This document shows positions 1 through 9,000 of a stretch of DNA of 64,000 bases, one piece after another. Source of the DNA: a bacterium (GTDB lineage: Bacteria > Acidobacteriota > Terriglobia > Terriglobales > Acidobacteriaceae); NCBI GenBank assembly GCA_026225095.1, contig JAMFSC010000164.1, forward strand, positions 1 to 64,000, written 5' to 3'. Numbering within the stretch: the first letter of the stretch is position 1; the number at the start of each line of letters is the position of its first letter. A program made the position numbers and the translations under genes. Below the pieces are notes generated by a model. That model was not told the origin of the DNA. It did no database searches and saw only the letters and a list, made by a program, of their open reading frames with translations.

Positions 1-197
1 CCATGAAGGATCGCGGCTTCATCGAGAGCATCACCTCGGGAAGCTTCCACAACCAGATCGCCGCCGGAGTCGAGAGCGCACGCAGCTGCATGCTCGGACG
101 CCAGGCGGCTAACACCGGAGCCGAGGTCACCTGGGACCAGCTCCTCCAACACCCCGAAACTTTTTCCCTGGGCATGGATGTCTCGCAATTCAATTAA
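1..197 (+). CDS. Gfo/Idh/MocA-family oxidoreductase, C-terminal end (partial)
   Basis: The reading frame is open from the window edge to a TAA stop, so only about 65 C-terminal residues are visible. The segment FHNQIAAGVESARSCMLGRQ and the ending HPETFSLGMDVSQFN resemble the tail of acidobacterial Gfo/Idh/MocA dehydrogenases, which reduce or oxidise sugar-like substrates with NAD(P). The Rossmann domain and any Tat signal lie outside the window, so substrate and exact family cannot be judged. The Met near position 3 is internal, not the start. A TonB receptor follows about 110 bases later on the same strand. Confidence 0.6.
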   Translation, partial: MKDRGFIESITSGSFHNQIAAGVESARSCMLGRQAANTGAEVTWDQLLQHPETFSLGMDVSQFN

Positions 198-304
198 CGG
201 TCAGCCTCAAACAACGAACCGAGACCAATCCATTCAGACTCACCGTTCTCATCCAGATGAGCGCCTTCAACCGTCCTTCACCATCCCGTCTTAAGGAGAC
301 CAAA

Positions 305-3300
305 ATGACCATCCACTCATCCCAGCCGCCCGCCGGCAGGCGACACGGAACCAGCCGCTTCGCGCTTCCGCTTCTCCTCTGCCTGATCTCGCTCGCGCCC
401 GTCACTCTCCGCGCCCAGAACACAACCGCCGACGTCCTCGGAACCGCCACCGACTCCTCCGGAGCCGTCGTCCCGGGAGTCACGGCAGTCCTCACCAACG
501 TCGACACCGGCGAGAAGTTCACTGCCACCTCCAACGACGCCGGCCAGTACACCTTCACCCTCCTCAAACCCAGCCGCTACTCCCTGACCATCACCAGCAA
601 GGGCTTCAAGACCGCCACGATCGAGTCCTTCTCCCTCTCCGCCGGCGACCGCGCCCGCGAAGACGCGCATCTCACCGTCGGCTCCGAGAGCCAGGTCGTC
701 AACGTCGAGGCTGCCCCACCTGCCCTCCAGTCCGACACCTCCATGCTCACCAGCACCGTAACCGAGCAGGCCACCCAGGAGCTTCCCCTCAACGGCCGCA
801 ACTTCTACAACCTCGTCCAGATCACCGCCGGAGCCACCGAGGGTCTCAACAACGGTCTCGCCAGCGGCAACCGCCCCGACGACCGCCGCCTCACCTCCTC
901 CGTCTCCGTCAACGGCCAGTCCGACGTCATCAACAACCAGCTCATCGACGGCATGGACAACAACGAGCGCGTCATCGGCTCCATCGGCGTCCGCCCCTCC
1001 GTCGACGCCATCCAGGAAGTCAACGTCCTGACCAACTCCTTCAGCGCCGAATCCGGCCGTTCCGCCGGCGCCATCATCAACGTCATCACCAAGTCCGGAA
1101 CCAACCAGATCCACGGCACCGCCTACGAGTTCTTCCGCAATGACGTCCTCAACGCCAGCCCCTTCAAGTTCGGCGCCAACATCCCCAAGCCCCGCTGGCG
1201 TCAAAACCAGTACGGCGGAAGCATCGGCGGACCCATCTTCAAGGACCGCACCTTCTTCTTCGGCGACTATGAAGCCTTCCGCCTCGCCCGCGGCCTCAAC
1301 CCAACCTCCACCACCGTCCCCACCGCCTTCGAGCGCGCCAACGTCGGCAACTTCACCGACAACCCGGCCATCAACACCATCGTCACCCCCTCCGACAAGG
1401 CCGGCCTCGCCTACTTCAATCTCTTCCCCCAGCCCACCAGCTCCGGGCTCTCCAACAACTTCACCGCCGCCCCCGTCAACACCCAGATCGGCCACACCGC
1501 CGACGGACGCGTCGATCACCGCTTCAGCTCCACCGACTTCGGCTTCATCCGCTACACCTTCAATCGCGTCCTCACCAACGTCGGAGCGCTCTTCCCCGAC
1601 GTCACCGTGGGCGGCCTCAAAGTCTCCCCGGGCGGCAACCTCGGAAGCTACGCCGGTCCTGCCAAGAGCCTCGCCCACCAGGTCCAGTTCAATTACATCC
1701 ACACCTTCACGCCCAACGTCCTGCTTGAGCTCAAGGCCGGCTACACCTTCCTCAACAACTTCCAGAATCCCCTTCAATTCGGATCCGCGCCCAACACCGC
1801 CTTCGGACAGTCCAACCTCAACTTCAGCCCGCGCACCAACGAGCTCTCCCCCGTCACCATCACCCAGGGCGCCACCCTCGGAGCCCACCCGCCCATCGTC
1901 TACCTCGAGAACACCTGGCAGTACGACGGCGCCCTCTCCTGGACCCACGGAAAGCAGACCATCAAATTCGGCGCCGGAGTCATCCGGCGTCAGGACACCA
2001 CCACCCAGACCGATTCCGCGTCCGGATCCTGGACCATCCTCAACTTCGCCACCCTCCTCACCGGCGCCTACACCAGCCTTAGCCGCACAGACATCCTCTA
2101 CCAGCCCCACAACCGCACCTGGGAGCCTCATTTCTATGTGCAGGATGACTGGCGCGTCGCCCAGAACCTGACCCTCAACATGGGCATCCGCTACGACCTC
2201 TACACCCCCTACGTCGATACCAAGAACGTCCTCTCCAACTTCGACACCGACATCGGCAAGATCGTCGTCGCCGGAACCCCAGGAGTCGACGCTCACGGAA
2301 ACATCCGCACCGACTACAGCAACCTCGCCCCCCGCGTCGGCTTCGCCTTCACCCCCAAACCCCGCACTGTCATCCGCGGCGGCTTTGGCCTCAGCTTCGC
2401 GCCCGAGAATCTCACCTCAGGATCCGCCCTCGTCAACCAGCCCTTCAACGCCACCATCGGGCCATGCAGCTCCACCCTCCCCTGCGATCCGAACTACACC
2501 AAATTCGGGCAGGGTCTTCCCGTTCCCGTCCCCAACTCCGCTACCAACCCCACCGGAGCCGTCGCCGCAGCCGTCGACCCTCACTTCAAGTCCACCTATA
2601 TCGAGCAGTTCAACCTCACCGCCGAGCGCGAGTTCGCAGGCAACGTCGCCACCCTATCGTACGTCGGAGAGCTTGGACGCCGCCTCGCCTACTACCTCCC
2701 GGACGTCAACGCAGCCACACCCGACCCCCGGTCTTTCCTTATCATTCCTCCAGCAACGACCCCCGTGATCGACTACAACACGCTCCGCCCCTTCCACGGA
2801 ACGTCCCCGGGCGTCACCCAGGTCCCCTACTTCACCAGCAAGGGACTCTCCTCCTACAACGCCCTGCAGGCCGTGCTCAAGCGGCGTATCAGCAAGGGTC
2901 TCGACTTCCAGGTCACCTACACCTTCGCCCATAACCTGGACGACAGCGAAAGCATCAGCAACAACGGCGGCAATGGCTTCGGCTCGGTTCCGTCCCTCGT
3001 CTCGCAGCTCGAGTACGGCAACGCCAACCTCGATGTGCGCCACCGTGGAACCGGCGCATTCAACTACACCCTTCCCTTCGGAAGCGGTCTCAACGGATTC
3101 CGTGGAATCCTCGCCAAGGGCTGGCAGGTCAACGGACTCGTCGTCCTCAACACCGGCCTTCCCTTCTCCGTGACCAACTCCTCCAACCGCAGCGGAACCC
3201 GTCCCGGAACCTCGAACACCGAGCGGCCCAACCAGATCGCCAACGGCAACCTCTCCACCAAGACCGTCGGCAAGTGGTTCAACACCTCCTCATACGTCGG

Positions 3301-3568
3301 CCAGACCCTCGGAACAGTCGGCAACGAGCGCCGCAACCAAATCTCCGGACCTGGTCTCGAACGCGTCGATCTCTCCCTCTTCAAAACCATCCCCATCGTC
3401 GAGCGCGTCAAGATGGAGTTCCGGACAGAAGCCTTCAACGTCATGAACACCGCGCAGTTCGCCTTCCCCAACGCCAGCCTCGGAAACGCCGCCTTCGGCA
3501 TCATCTCCGCCACCAACAACGCCTACAACCCCCGCATCCTGCAGTTCGCCGTCCGCTTCAAGTTCTAA
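305..3568 (+). CDS. Oar-like TonB-dependent receptor with carboxypeptidase-regulatory N-domain
   Basis: A 1087-residue outer-membrane protein. Residues 1-33 form a signal peptide (basic start, Leu-rich core, ending LRAQ). Residues about 36-120 form a carboxypeptidase-regulatory-like beta-sandwich. A plug domain follows, with the motifs LPLNGRNFYNLV and NVITKSGTN that are typical of acidobacterial Oar-type receptors, then a long beta-barrel ending in Phe (AVRFKF), the usual outer-membrane assembly signal. The ATG at 305 is preferred to an in-frame ATG at 257 because AAGGAG sits 6 bases before it and the signal peptide begins there. These receptors import large or scarce substrates, often glycans; the ligand cannot be read from the sequence. 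A strong hairpin follows the stop. Confidence 0.9.
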   Translation: MTIHSSQPPAGRRHGTSRFALPLLLCLISLAPVTLRAQNTTADVLGTATDSSGAVVPGVTAVLTNVDTGEKFTATSNDAGQYTFTLLKPSRYSLTITSKGFKTATIESFSLSAGDRAREDAHLTVGSESQVVNVEAAPPALQSDTSMLTSTVTEQATQELPLNGRNFYNLVQITAGATEGLNNGLASGNRPDDRRLTSSVSVNGQSDVINNQLIDGMDNNERVIGSIGVRPSVDAIQEVNVLTNSFSAESGRSAGAIINVITKSGTNQIHGTAYEFFRNDVLNASPFKFGANIPKPRWRQNQYGGSIGGPIFKDRTFFFGDYEAFRLARGLNPTSTTVPTAFERANVGNFTDNPAINTIVTPSDKAGLAYFNLFPQPTSSGLSNNFTAAPVNTQIGHTADGRVDHRFSSTDFGFIRYTFNRVLTNVGALFPDVTVGGLKVSPGGNLGSYAGPAKSLAHQVQFNYIHTFTPNVLLELKAGYTFLNNFQNPLQFGSAPNTAFGQSNLNFSPRTNELSPVTITQGATLGAHPPIVYLENTWQYDGALSWTHGKQTIKFGAGVIRRQDTTTQTDSASGSWTILNFATLLTGAYTSLSRTDILYQPHNRTWEPHFYVQDDWRVAQNLTLNMGIRYDLYTPYVDTKNVLSNFDTDIGKIVVAGTPGVDAHGNIRTDYSNLAPRVGFAFTPKPRTVIRGGFGLSFAPENLTSGSALVNQPFNATIGPCSSTLPCDPNYTKFGQGLPVPVPNSATNPTGAVAAAVDPHFKSTYIEQFNLTAEREFAGNVATLSYVGELGRRLAYYLPDVNAATPDPRSFLIIPPATTPVIDYNTLRPFHGTSPGVTQVPYFTSKGLSSYNALQAVLKRRISKGLDFQVTYTFAHNLDDSESISNNGGNGFGSVPSLVSQLEYGNANLDVRHRGTGAFNYTLPFGSGLNGFRGILAKGWQVNGLVVLNTGLPFSVTNSSNRSGTRPGTSNTERPNQIANGNLSTKTVGKWFNTSSYVGQTLGTVGNERRNQISGPGLERVDLSLFKTIPIVERVKMEFRTEAFNVMNTAQFAFPNASLGNAAFGIISATNNAYNPRILQFAVRFKF

Positions 3569-3574
3569 CCCAAG

Positions 3575-3616
3575 GGCCGCTGCAGGACCTGAAAACACCC
3601 AGGCCTTGCAGCGGCC
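3575..3616 (+). terminator. Hairpin terminator-like element after the TonB receptor
   Basis: A perfect 10-bp stem (GGCCGCTGCA / TGCAGCGGCC) encloses a second partly paired stem, and is followed by ATTTGTCT. It begins 7 bases after the receptor stop codon, as expected of a transcription terminator, although the T-run is weak. Confidence 0.55.
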
Positions 3617-3724
3617 ATTTGTCTCAAGCCAGTCTTGCCGCTGTCTTCATCGTTATTCATCTTTGTTCATCAGTCCTTGTACGCCGATGCTTTCGCCCAA
3701 CTCGCCGACTGCATAAGAGAGATC

Positions 3725-5266
3725 ATGCACCCAAGCACCAGACGCACCTTCCTCAAGACCGCATCCGCCGCCACCCTCTCCGCCGCGACCGCCCCATTCC
3801 TCTCCGCCGCCGCCCCGCCCCGCATCGCCTTCGGCGGCATCGGCATCGAGTCGAGCACCTATAGCCGCATCCGCGCCCGCATGGCCGACTTCACCATCTT
3901 CACCGGCCCCGCCCTGACCGACTCCAAGCGCTTCGCCTTCCTCAAGCAGTACCCCGTCTCCTTCCTCCCGACTGTCGTAGCGACCGCAGTCCCCGGCGGC
4001 CCCATCGAACGAGCCACCTACGAAGCGATCAAAGCCCAGTTCCTGGCCGGCTTGAAGTCGCTCCTCCCCTCGGGCCCGTTGGACGGCCTCTTCCTCCCCA
4101 TGCACGGAGCCATGTTCGTCGAGGGAATGCAGGACGCCGAAGGCGATTGGATGGAATCCGCCCGCTCCGTCGTCGGACCCAACTGCCTCATGGCCGCCAG
4201 CTACGATCTCCACGGCAACGTCAGCCAGCGCGTGATCGATAACATCGACATCTTCTCGGCCTTCCGCACCGCGCCGCACATCGACCAGGAAGCCACCATG
4301 CAGCGCTCCTGCAACATGCTCCTGAAGTGCCTGAAGGAGCACATCCGCCCCACACTGGTCTGGTCCCCAATTCCGGTCCTCATGCCCGGCGAGCGCTCGA
4401 GCACGACCTGGCAACCCGGCGAACGCCTCTGGTCGCAACTCCCCAGGCTCAACGCCGAACCCGGTGTCCTCGATGTCTCCCTCCTGGTCGGCTACGTCTG
4501 GGCCGACGAGCCCCGCTCCAGCGCCTCCGCCGTCGTCACCGGAACCGCACCAGCGACCCAGAAGCGCATCTCCACCACCCTCGCCCAGCAGTACTGGGAC
4601 GCGCGCAAGGACTTCCAGTTCGGCACCGAAGTCGGAACCATCGACCAGTGCATCGAGCGCGCCATGAAGGCCCCCACCCAGCCCGCCATCCTCGCCGACT
4701 CCGGCGACAACCCCACCGGCGGAGGCACCAGCGATCGCGCCGAGGTCCTCGAAGAACTTCTCCGCCTCAAGGCTCGGAACGTAGTCTTCGCCGGCATCAC
4801 CGACAAGCCCGCGGCCGACCAATGCTACTCCGCCGGAGTCGGCAAAACCCTGCCCCTCTCGATCGGAGCAACCCTCGATCCGCTTGGCAGCAGACCCGTC
4901 CACGCCAACGCGAAGGTCATCTTCCTCTTCGAAACCAAAGACCCCGCGGAACGCGAAACCGTAGTCCAGATCGAAGGCATCACCCTCGTCCTCTGCGCCA
5001 AACGTCGTCCCTACCACGACATCGCAGACTTCAAACGCCTCAACCTCGACCCGAAGTCATTCAAGATCATCGTCGTCAAATCCGGCTATCTCTCACCCGA
5101 GTTAGCGCCCATCGCGAATCCCAGCCTCATGGCACTCTCCGATGGATCCATCAACCAGGACATCCTCCATCTTCCTGCCAACAAGTACCGCATTCCGTCC
5201 TACCCGTTCGTCGACAACCTGACCTTCACACCCAAGGCCATCGTCTCCAAACGCTCACCCGCATAG
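3725..5266 (+). CDS. Tat-exported M81 / MlrC-type metallopeptidase
   Basis: A 513-residue protein with a twin-arginine signal (STRRTFLKTAS) and an Ala-rich export segment at residues 1-35. The body matches the M81 (MlrC) family: GGIGIESSTYS at the start of the mature protein, LDGLFLPMHGAMF, the AASYDLHGNVS metal-site segment, and SDNPTGGGTSD-type residues in ADSGDNPTGGGTSD. The family founder MlrC degrades linearised microcystin, but most relatives have unknown amide substrates. The ATG at 3725 is chosen over one at 3635 because the Tat motif begins there and AGAGAG precedes it. It lies about 110 bases after the receptor hairpin and is probably transcribed separately. Confidence 0.87.
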   Translation: MHPSTRRTFLKTASAATLSAATAPFLSAAAPPRIAFGGIGIESSTYSRIRARMADFTIFTGPALTDSKRFAFLKQYPVSFLPTVVATAVPGGPIERATYEAIKAQFLAGLKSLLPSGPLDGLFLPMHGAMFVEGMQDAEGDWMESARSVVGPNCLMAASYDLHGNVSQRVIDNIDIFSAFRTAPHIDQEATMQRSCNMLLKCLKEHIRPTLVWSPIPVLMPGERSSTTWQPGERLWSQLPRLNAEPGVLDVSLLVGYVWADEPRSSASAVVTGTAPATQKRISTTLAQQYWDARKDFQFGTEVGTIDQCIERAMKAPTQPAILADSGDNPTGGGTSDRAEVLEELLRLKARNVVFAGITDKPAADQCYSAGVGKTLPLSIGATLDPLGSRPVHANAKVIFLFETKDPAERETVVQIEGITLVLCAKRRPYHDIADFKRLNLDPKSFKIIVVKSGYLSPELAPIANPSLMALSDGSINQDILHLPANKYRIPSYPFVDNLTFTPKAIVSKRSPA

Positions 5267-5497
5267 GCTGAACATCACCTGCCGTGAGGATGCCTCTTGG
5301 CGGCCAGCCGCATGGCTCGAACATGCGTTCCGCGCCGCTGTTTTGGCAGCTCGCAGACCAGGCGAAAGATACGACGCTTCGACGTTTCCTCCGGCGAAGG
5401 ACGCATTCCCGAGTGAATCACGAACCTGCACGTCCTCGCACGGGAATCACCAGCCGCCTGGACCTCAACCACCTCAACCCAGACAAACGTCAATCGT

Positions 5498-6061
5498 TTA
5501 CCGGCCAAGTTTGGTTCCTCCATGCACGATCGTGTAGCTGATCCCGGCAGAAACCCCATAAGGCGACAACGCGCCGAAGGAGAACTGCGGCCATCGCTGA
5601 TACTCCACATCAAGCGCCCGAACCCTCCAGCGATCCCCCATGTGAAGGTCCACACCCGCGCCTCCAGCGACCACGAAGTAGCCACCATGTCCATAGCCGA
5701 AGGGGAAGGAGAAGAGTCCCGCACCAACCATCCCCTTCACATAAGGCTCAACCCTCCCGGACAGGATGGAGACTCGCGGACCAACCAGGTAAGTCGACTC
5801 ACTGGTCTGCTCATCCTCATGCAGCCTTAGCCAGCGCGCCTCGCCCTCCACGCCAACCCTCCAGATCGGGTTGACATCGGCCCAGGCCACAGCGCCCCCA
5901 AGCGTCCGCTTCCCATAGTCCGCCTCGAATCCCGACACACCGCCACCGATCCGGATCGACGTCCCCGGCCCCGTAGCCGTCGGGGCCGCCTGCGCGCCCG
6001 CCCGCCCGGCCCCCGCAACCGCGATCAAAGCCACCAGGGTTGAACTCAGAAGCCCCTTCAC
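5498..6061 (-). CDS. Small outer-membrane beta-barrel protein coupled to the NHL/Ig protein
   Basis: A 187-residue protein that starts at a GTG overlapping the TGA of the upstream giant gene (GTGA), so the two are probably translationally coupled. Residues 1-24 form a signal peptide (LLSSTLVALIAVAG, cut after GAQA). The rest alternates aromatic and glycine residues, as in small OmpA/OmpW-type barrels: SIRIGGGVSGFEADYGK, EPYVKGMVGAGLFSF and a final SAGISYTIV strand. It has no recognised catalytic motif. The tight coupling suggests it helps anchor or export the Ig-repeat protein, which is an inference. Confidence 0.75.
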   Translation of the reverse strand: MKGLLSSTLVALIAVAGAGRAGAQAAPTATGPGTSIRIGGGVSGFEADYGKRTLGGAVAWADVNPIWRVGVEGEARWLRLHEDEQTSESTYLVGPRVSILSGRVEPYVKGMVGAGLFSFPFGYGHGGYFVVAGGAGVDLHMGDRWRVRALDVEYQRWPQFSFGALSPYGVSAGISYTIVHGGTKLGR

Positions 6062-9000
6062 TTGGTCACCGTCAACGAGATGTCCGATACCTGGCTGGCG
6101 CCCGTTCCCGCACCCGACGCAATCACGCGCACCGTGTACGTTCCAGCAGGAGTGGAGTTCTGCACCAGTTTGTTGGCGCAACCCACCAGCCCAAGGCCAA
6201 GCCCAAGCAGCAACACCAGAGAGAGCATCCCTGGAAGTCTTCCCCTTCGCCGCAGCCGTGTCAGCACCACCCCAAGCAGAATCATTCCAGGCAGCAAGCC
6301 ACCTGCCATCAGCGGCCCGATGGAGCGCCTCGTATGCTCCGCATCCCGCAGCTTCGCCACACCTCCAGCGCCCAGCGGATTGCCCGTATCGATCGTCAGA
6401 TGGATGACGTTCGTCCCATTAGCCGCCAGCAGCGTCTTATCGGAGGAGAAGGTGCAGGTCGAATCCACCGGAAGTTCCAGGCAGCCAAGCGCAAGCGTAT
6501 CGGTAAAGCCCTTCACCGACAGCAGCGTCAGATCGACCACGGTATGCGTTCCGCTTGCGACCGACATCGTGGTCGCGCTGGGCGTCATGATGAACGTCGT
6601 CGACGGACCGGATATAATCGTGTAGGCCGCTGCCGCGGATCCCAGGTACACCGCATCGCCCGAGTAAGTCGCCACGATCGCGTAAGAGTTCGCCAGCGGA
6701 AAGATCGTGAACGTCGCGGCACCCGCGGCAGATACCGGAGCCGAGCCCAGCAGATTCCCGCCGCTCGTAAACGTCACCGTGCCCGTTGGCGCGACTGGCC
6801 CATTCGTCTGGACGACACCAACCAACGTCACCTGCTGACCTGACAGATACGTGTTCGACGATACGGTCATCGTCGTCACCGACGGTCGAAGCTGCACCGT
6901 CTCCGTCAACACCGCCGTGCTCGAGGGCAGATTGTCGCTGTCGCCGCCGTACGTCGCCACCAGCGCGTGACCTCCCGCAGCCAGCGACGGCAAGGTCAGC
7001 ACGGCCACCCCGTTGCTGCCCAGCACCACGCTGCCCAGCGACGTTCCGCCATCCATAAACGTAACTACCCCGGTTGCATTTGCTCCGTTGGTCACGGTCG
7101 CCGTCAACTGGATGCTCTGCACGGTCAACGCCGGGTTCACGCTCGACACCAGCGTTGTGTGCGTCTGCATCTGGGTCACCTGCAGCAATACGCCCGAGGA
7201 ACTCACCTGGGTGCCCGCATCGCCGCCATACCTTGCCGTGATCACATGCTGTCCCGGCGACAGACTGCTGGTTGTAAAGGTCGCAACCCCGCCCGAGACC
7301 TGGCCCGTTCCGATGATCGTCGATCCGTCCAGGAACGCGACCGTTCCCGTCGGAGTCTTACCCAGGCTCACCACCGTCGCCGTAAACTTCACAGGACTTC
7401 CCGTGACCGACGGGTTCACGCTCGATACCAGCGCCACCGTGGTGCCCGCCGTATTCACGCCTTGTGGCAGCGCCGCGGAGATAGCGCCCTGGTTCGTCGC
7501 GTCACCCGAGTAGGTCGCCACGATCAGGTGGCTTCCCGCCACCAGCGTCGAAATCCCGAATACAGCAGTACTGCCGTTCACCGTCGCCGTTCCCAGCACC
7601 GTCCCGCTATCGGAGAAGGTGACCGTCCCAGTCGTCGCGGCCCCGCTCACACCCGAGATCGTCGCGGTAAACTGCACCAGATCGCCCACCACCGACGGAT
7701 TCTCGCTCGATGTCATCGCCACTGTATCCACCTGCTGCACCCGCTCGGTCAGAAGCACCGAGGTGCTCGACGCGTGGATTGAGTCACCGCTGTAAACCGC
7801 CGTCAACGGATGGTCGCCGATGGTCAGCGTCGACGTGCTGAACGTAGCGGTCCCCGCGCCGTTGAGCGAAAGGGTTGTCAGCAACGTTCCTCCATCCATC
7901 AGGGCAACCGTCCCAGTAGGTTGAACGGCCGTCCCACTTACCCCGACGCTGAACGTCACCGCGCTGCCAAAGGGGCTCGGGTTCCTGCTCGAAAGCAACG
8001 TGGCCGCACTGGTCCCGATCTGAATCACCTCGGCCAGCGGCGGCGAGGTACTCGCCATATGGTCCGCATCCCCGGCATAAGACGCCAGCAGGTTATGCGT
8101 CCCGGTGCTCAGCGTGTTGAACGTGAAGCTCGCAGAACCGGTCCCGCTGATCGCCGATGTTCCAATCACCGTGTCGCCGTCGGTCAGCAAGATCGATCCC
8201 ACGGGCAGCCCACCGTTGCTTGTGATTGAAGTCCCAAAGGTGATCGACGCACCCGCGTACCCGGGGTTCGCGCTCGAGGTCAAGGCAATCGCCGTTGTGG
8301 TCTGCTGGACCACCTCGGAGAGCACAGCGGATGTGCTCACCCCATCCTTCGCATCCCCACCGTAAGCCGCGGTCAGCGAGTGGCTCCCCGCTCCCAACGT
8401 CGCCAGCGAGAGACTTGCCTGTCCCGATCCATTCACCTGCGTCGTGCCCAGCGTCGTCGCTCCATCGAGGAACGCAATCGTCCCCGTCGGCACGCCACCC
8501 GTCCCAGAGACGACCGCCGTAATCGTAATACCCCTGCCTGCAATCGACGGATTCGCGCTCGAAGTCAACGCCACCGTCGTCGCCGCAAGATTGACCGTCT
8601 CGCCAAGCGCTCCGGACGTACTCGCAGCAAAGTCCGTATCGCCCGCGTAAGAAGCCACAATGTTATGTGACCCCACCGCCAGCGTATTCACATCGAGCGC
8701 CGCAATGCCACCTGCAATCTGACCGGTCCCCAGGGTCGTCGCTCCATCGGTAAAGGTCACCGTCCCGCTGGGTGCGCTTGCTGTCGCATTGGTGGAAGCC
8801 GGTGTAACCGTGGCCGTAAACCGGATCGTCGCACCCGCAGTGCCCGGGTTGGATGAAGACGTCACGACGGTCCCGGTCGAGATCGTCTGCACCGTCTCGC
8901 CCAGGGATGCGGAGGAGCTTCCCCCGTTGGTCGTATCTCCCATAAACGTCGCCACCAGCCCATGGCTCCCCGGCGCGAGTCCACTGGTTGTAAACGTCGC

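Noticed and set aside
317-2296. Long minus-strand frame opposite the TonB receptor (659 residues)
   Set aside because: It is a shadow of the GC-rich receptor gene, with Val/Gly/Glu-rich low-complexity sequence and no domain.
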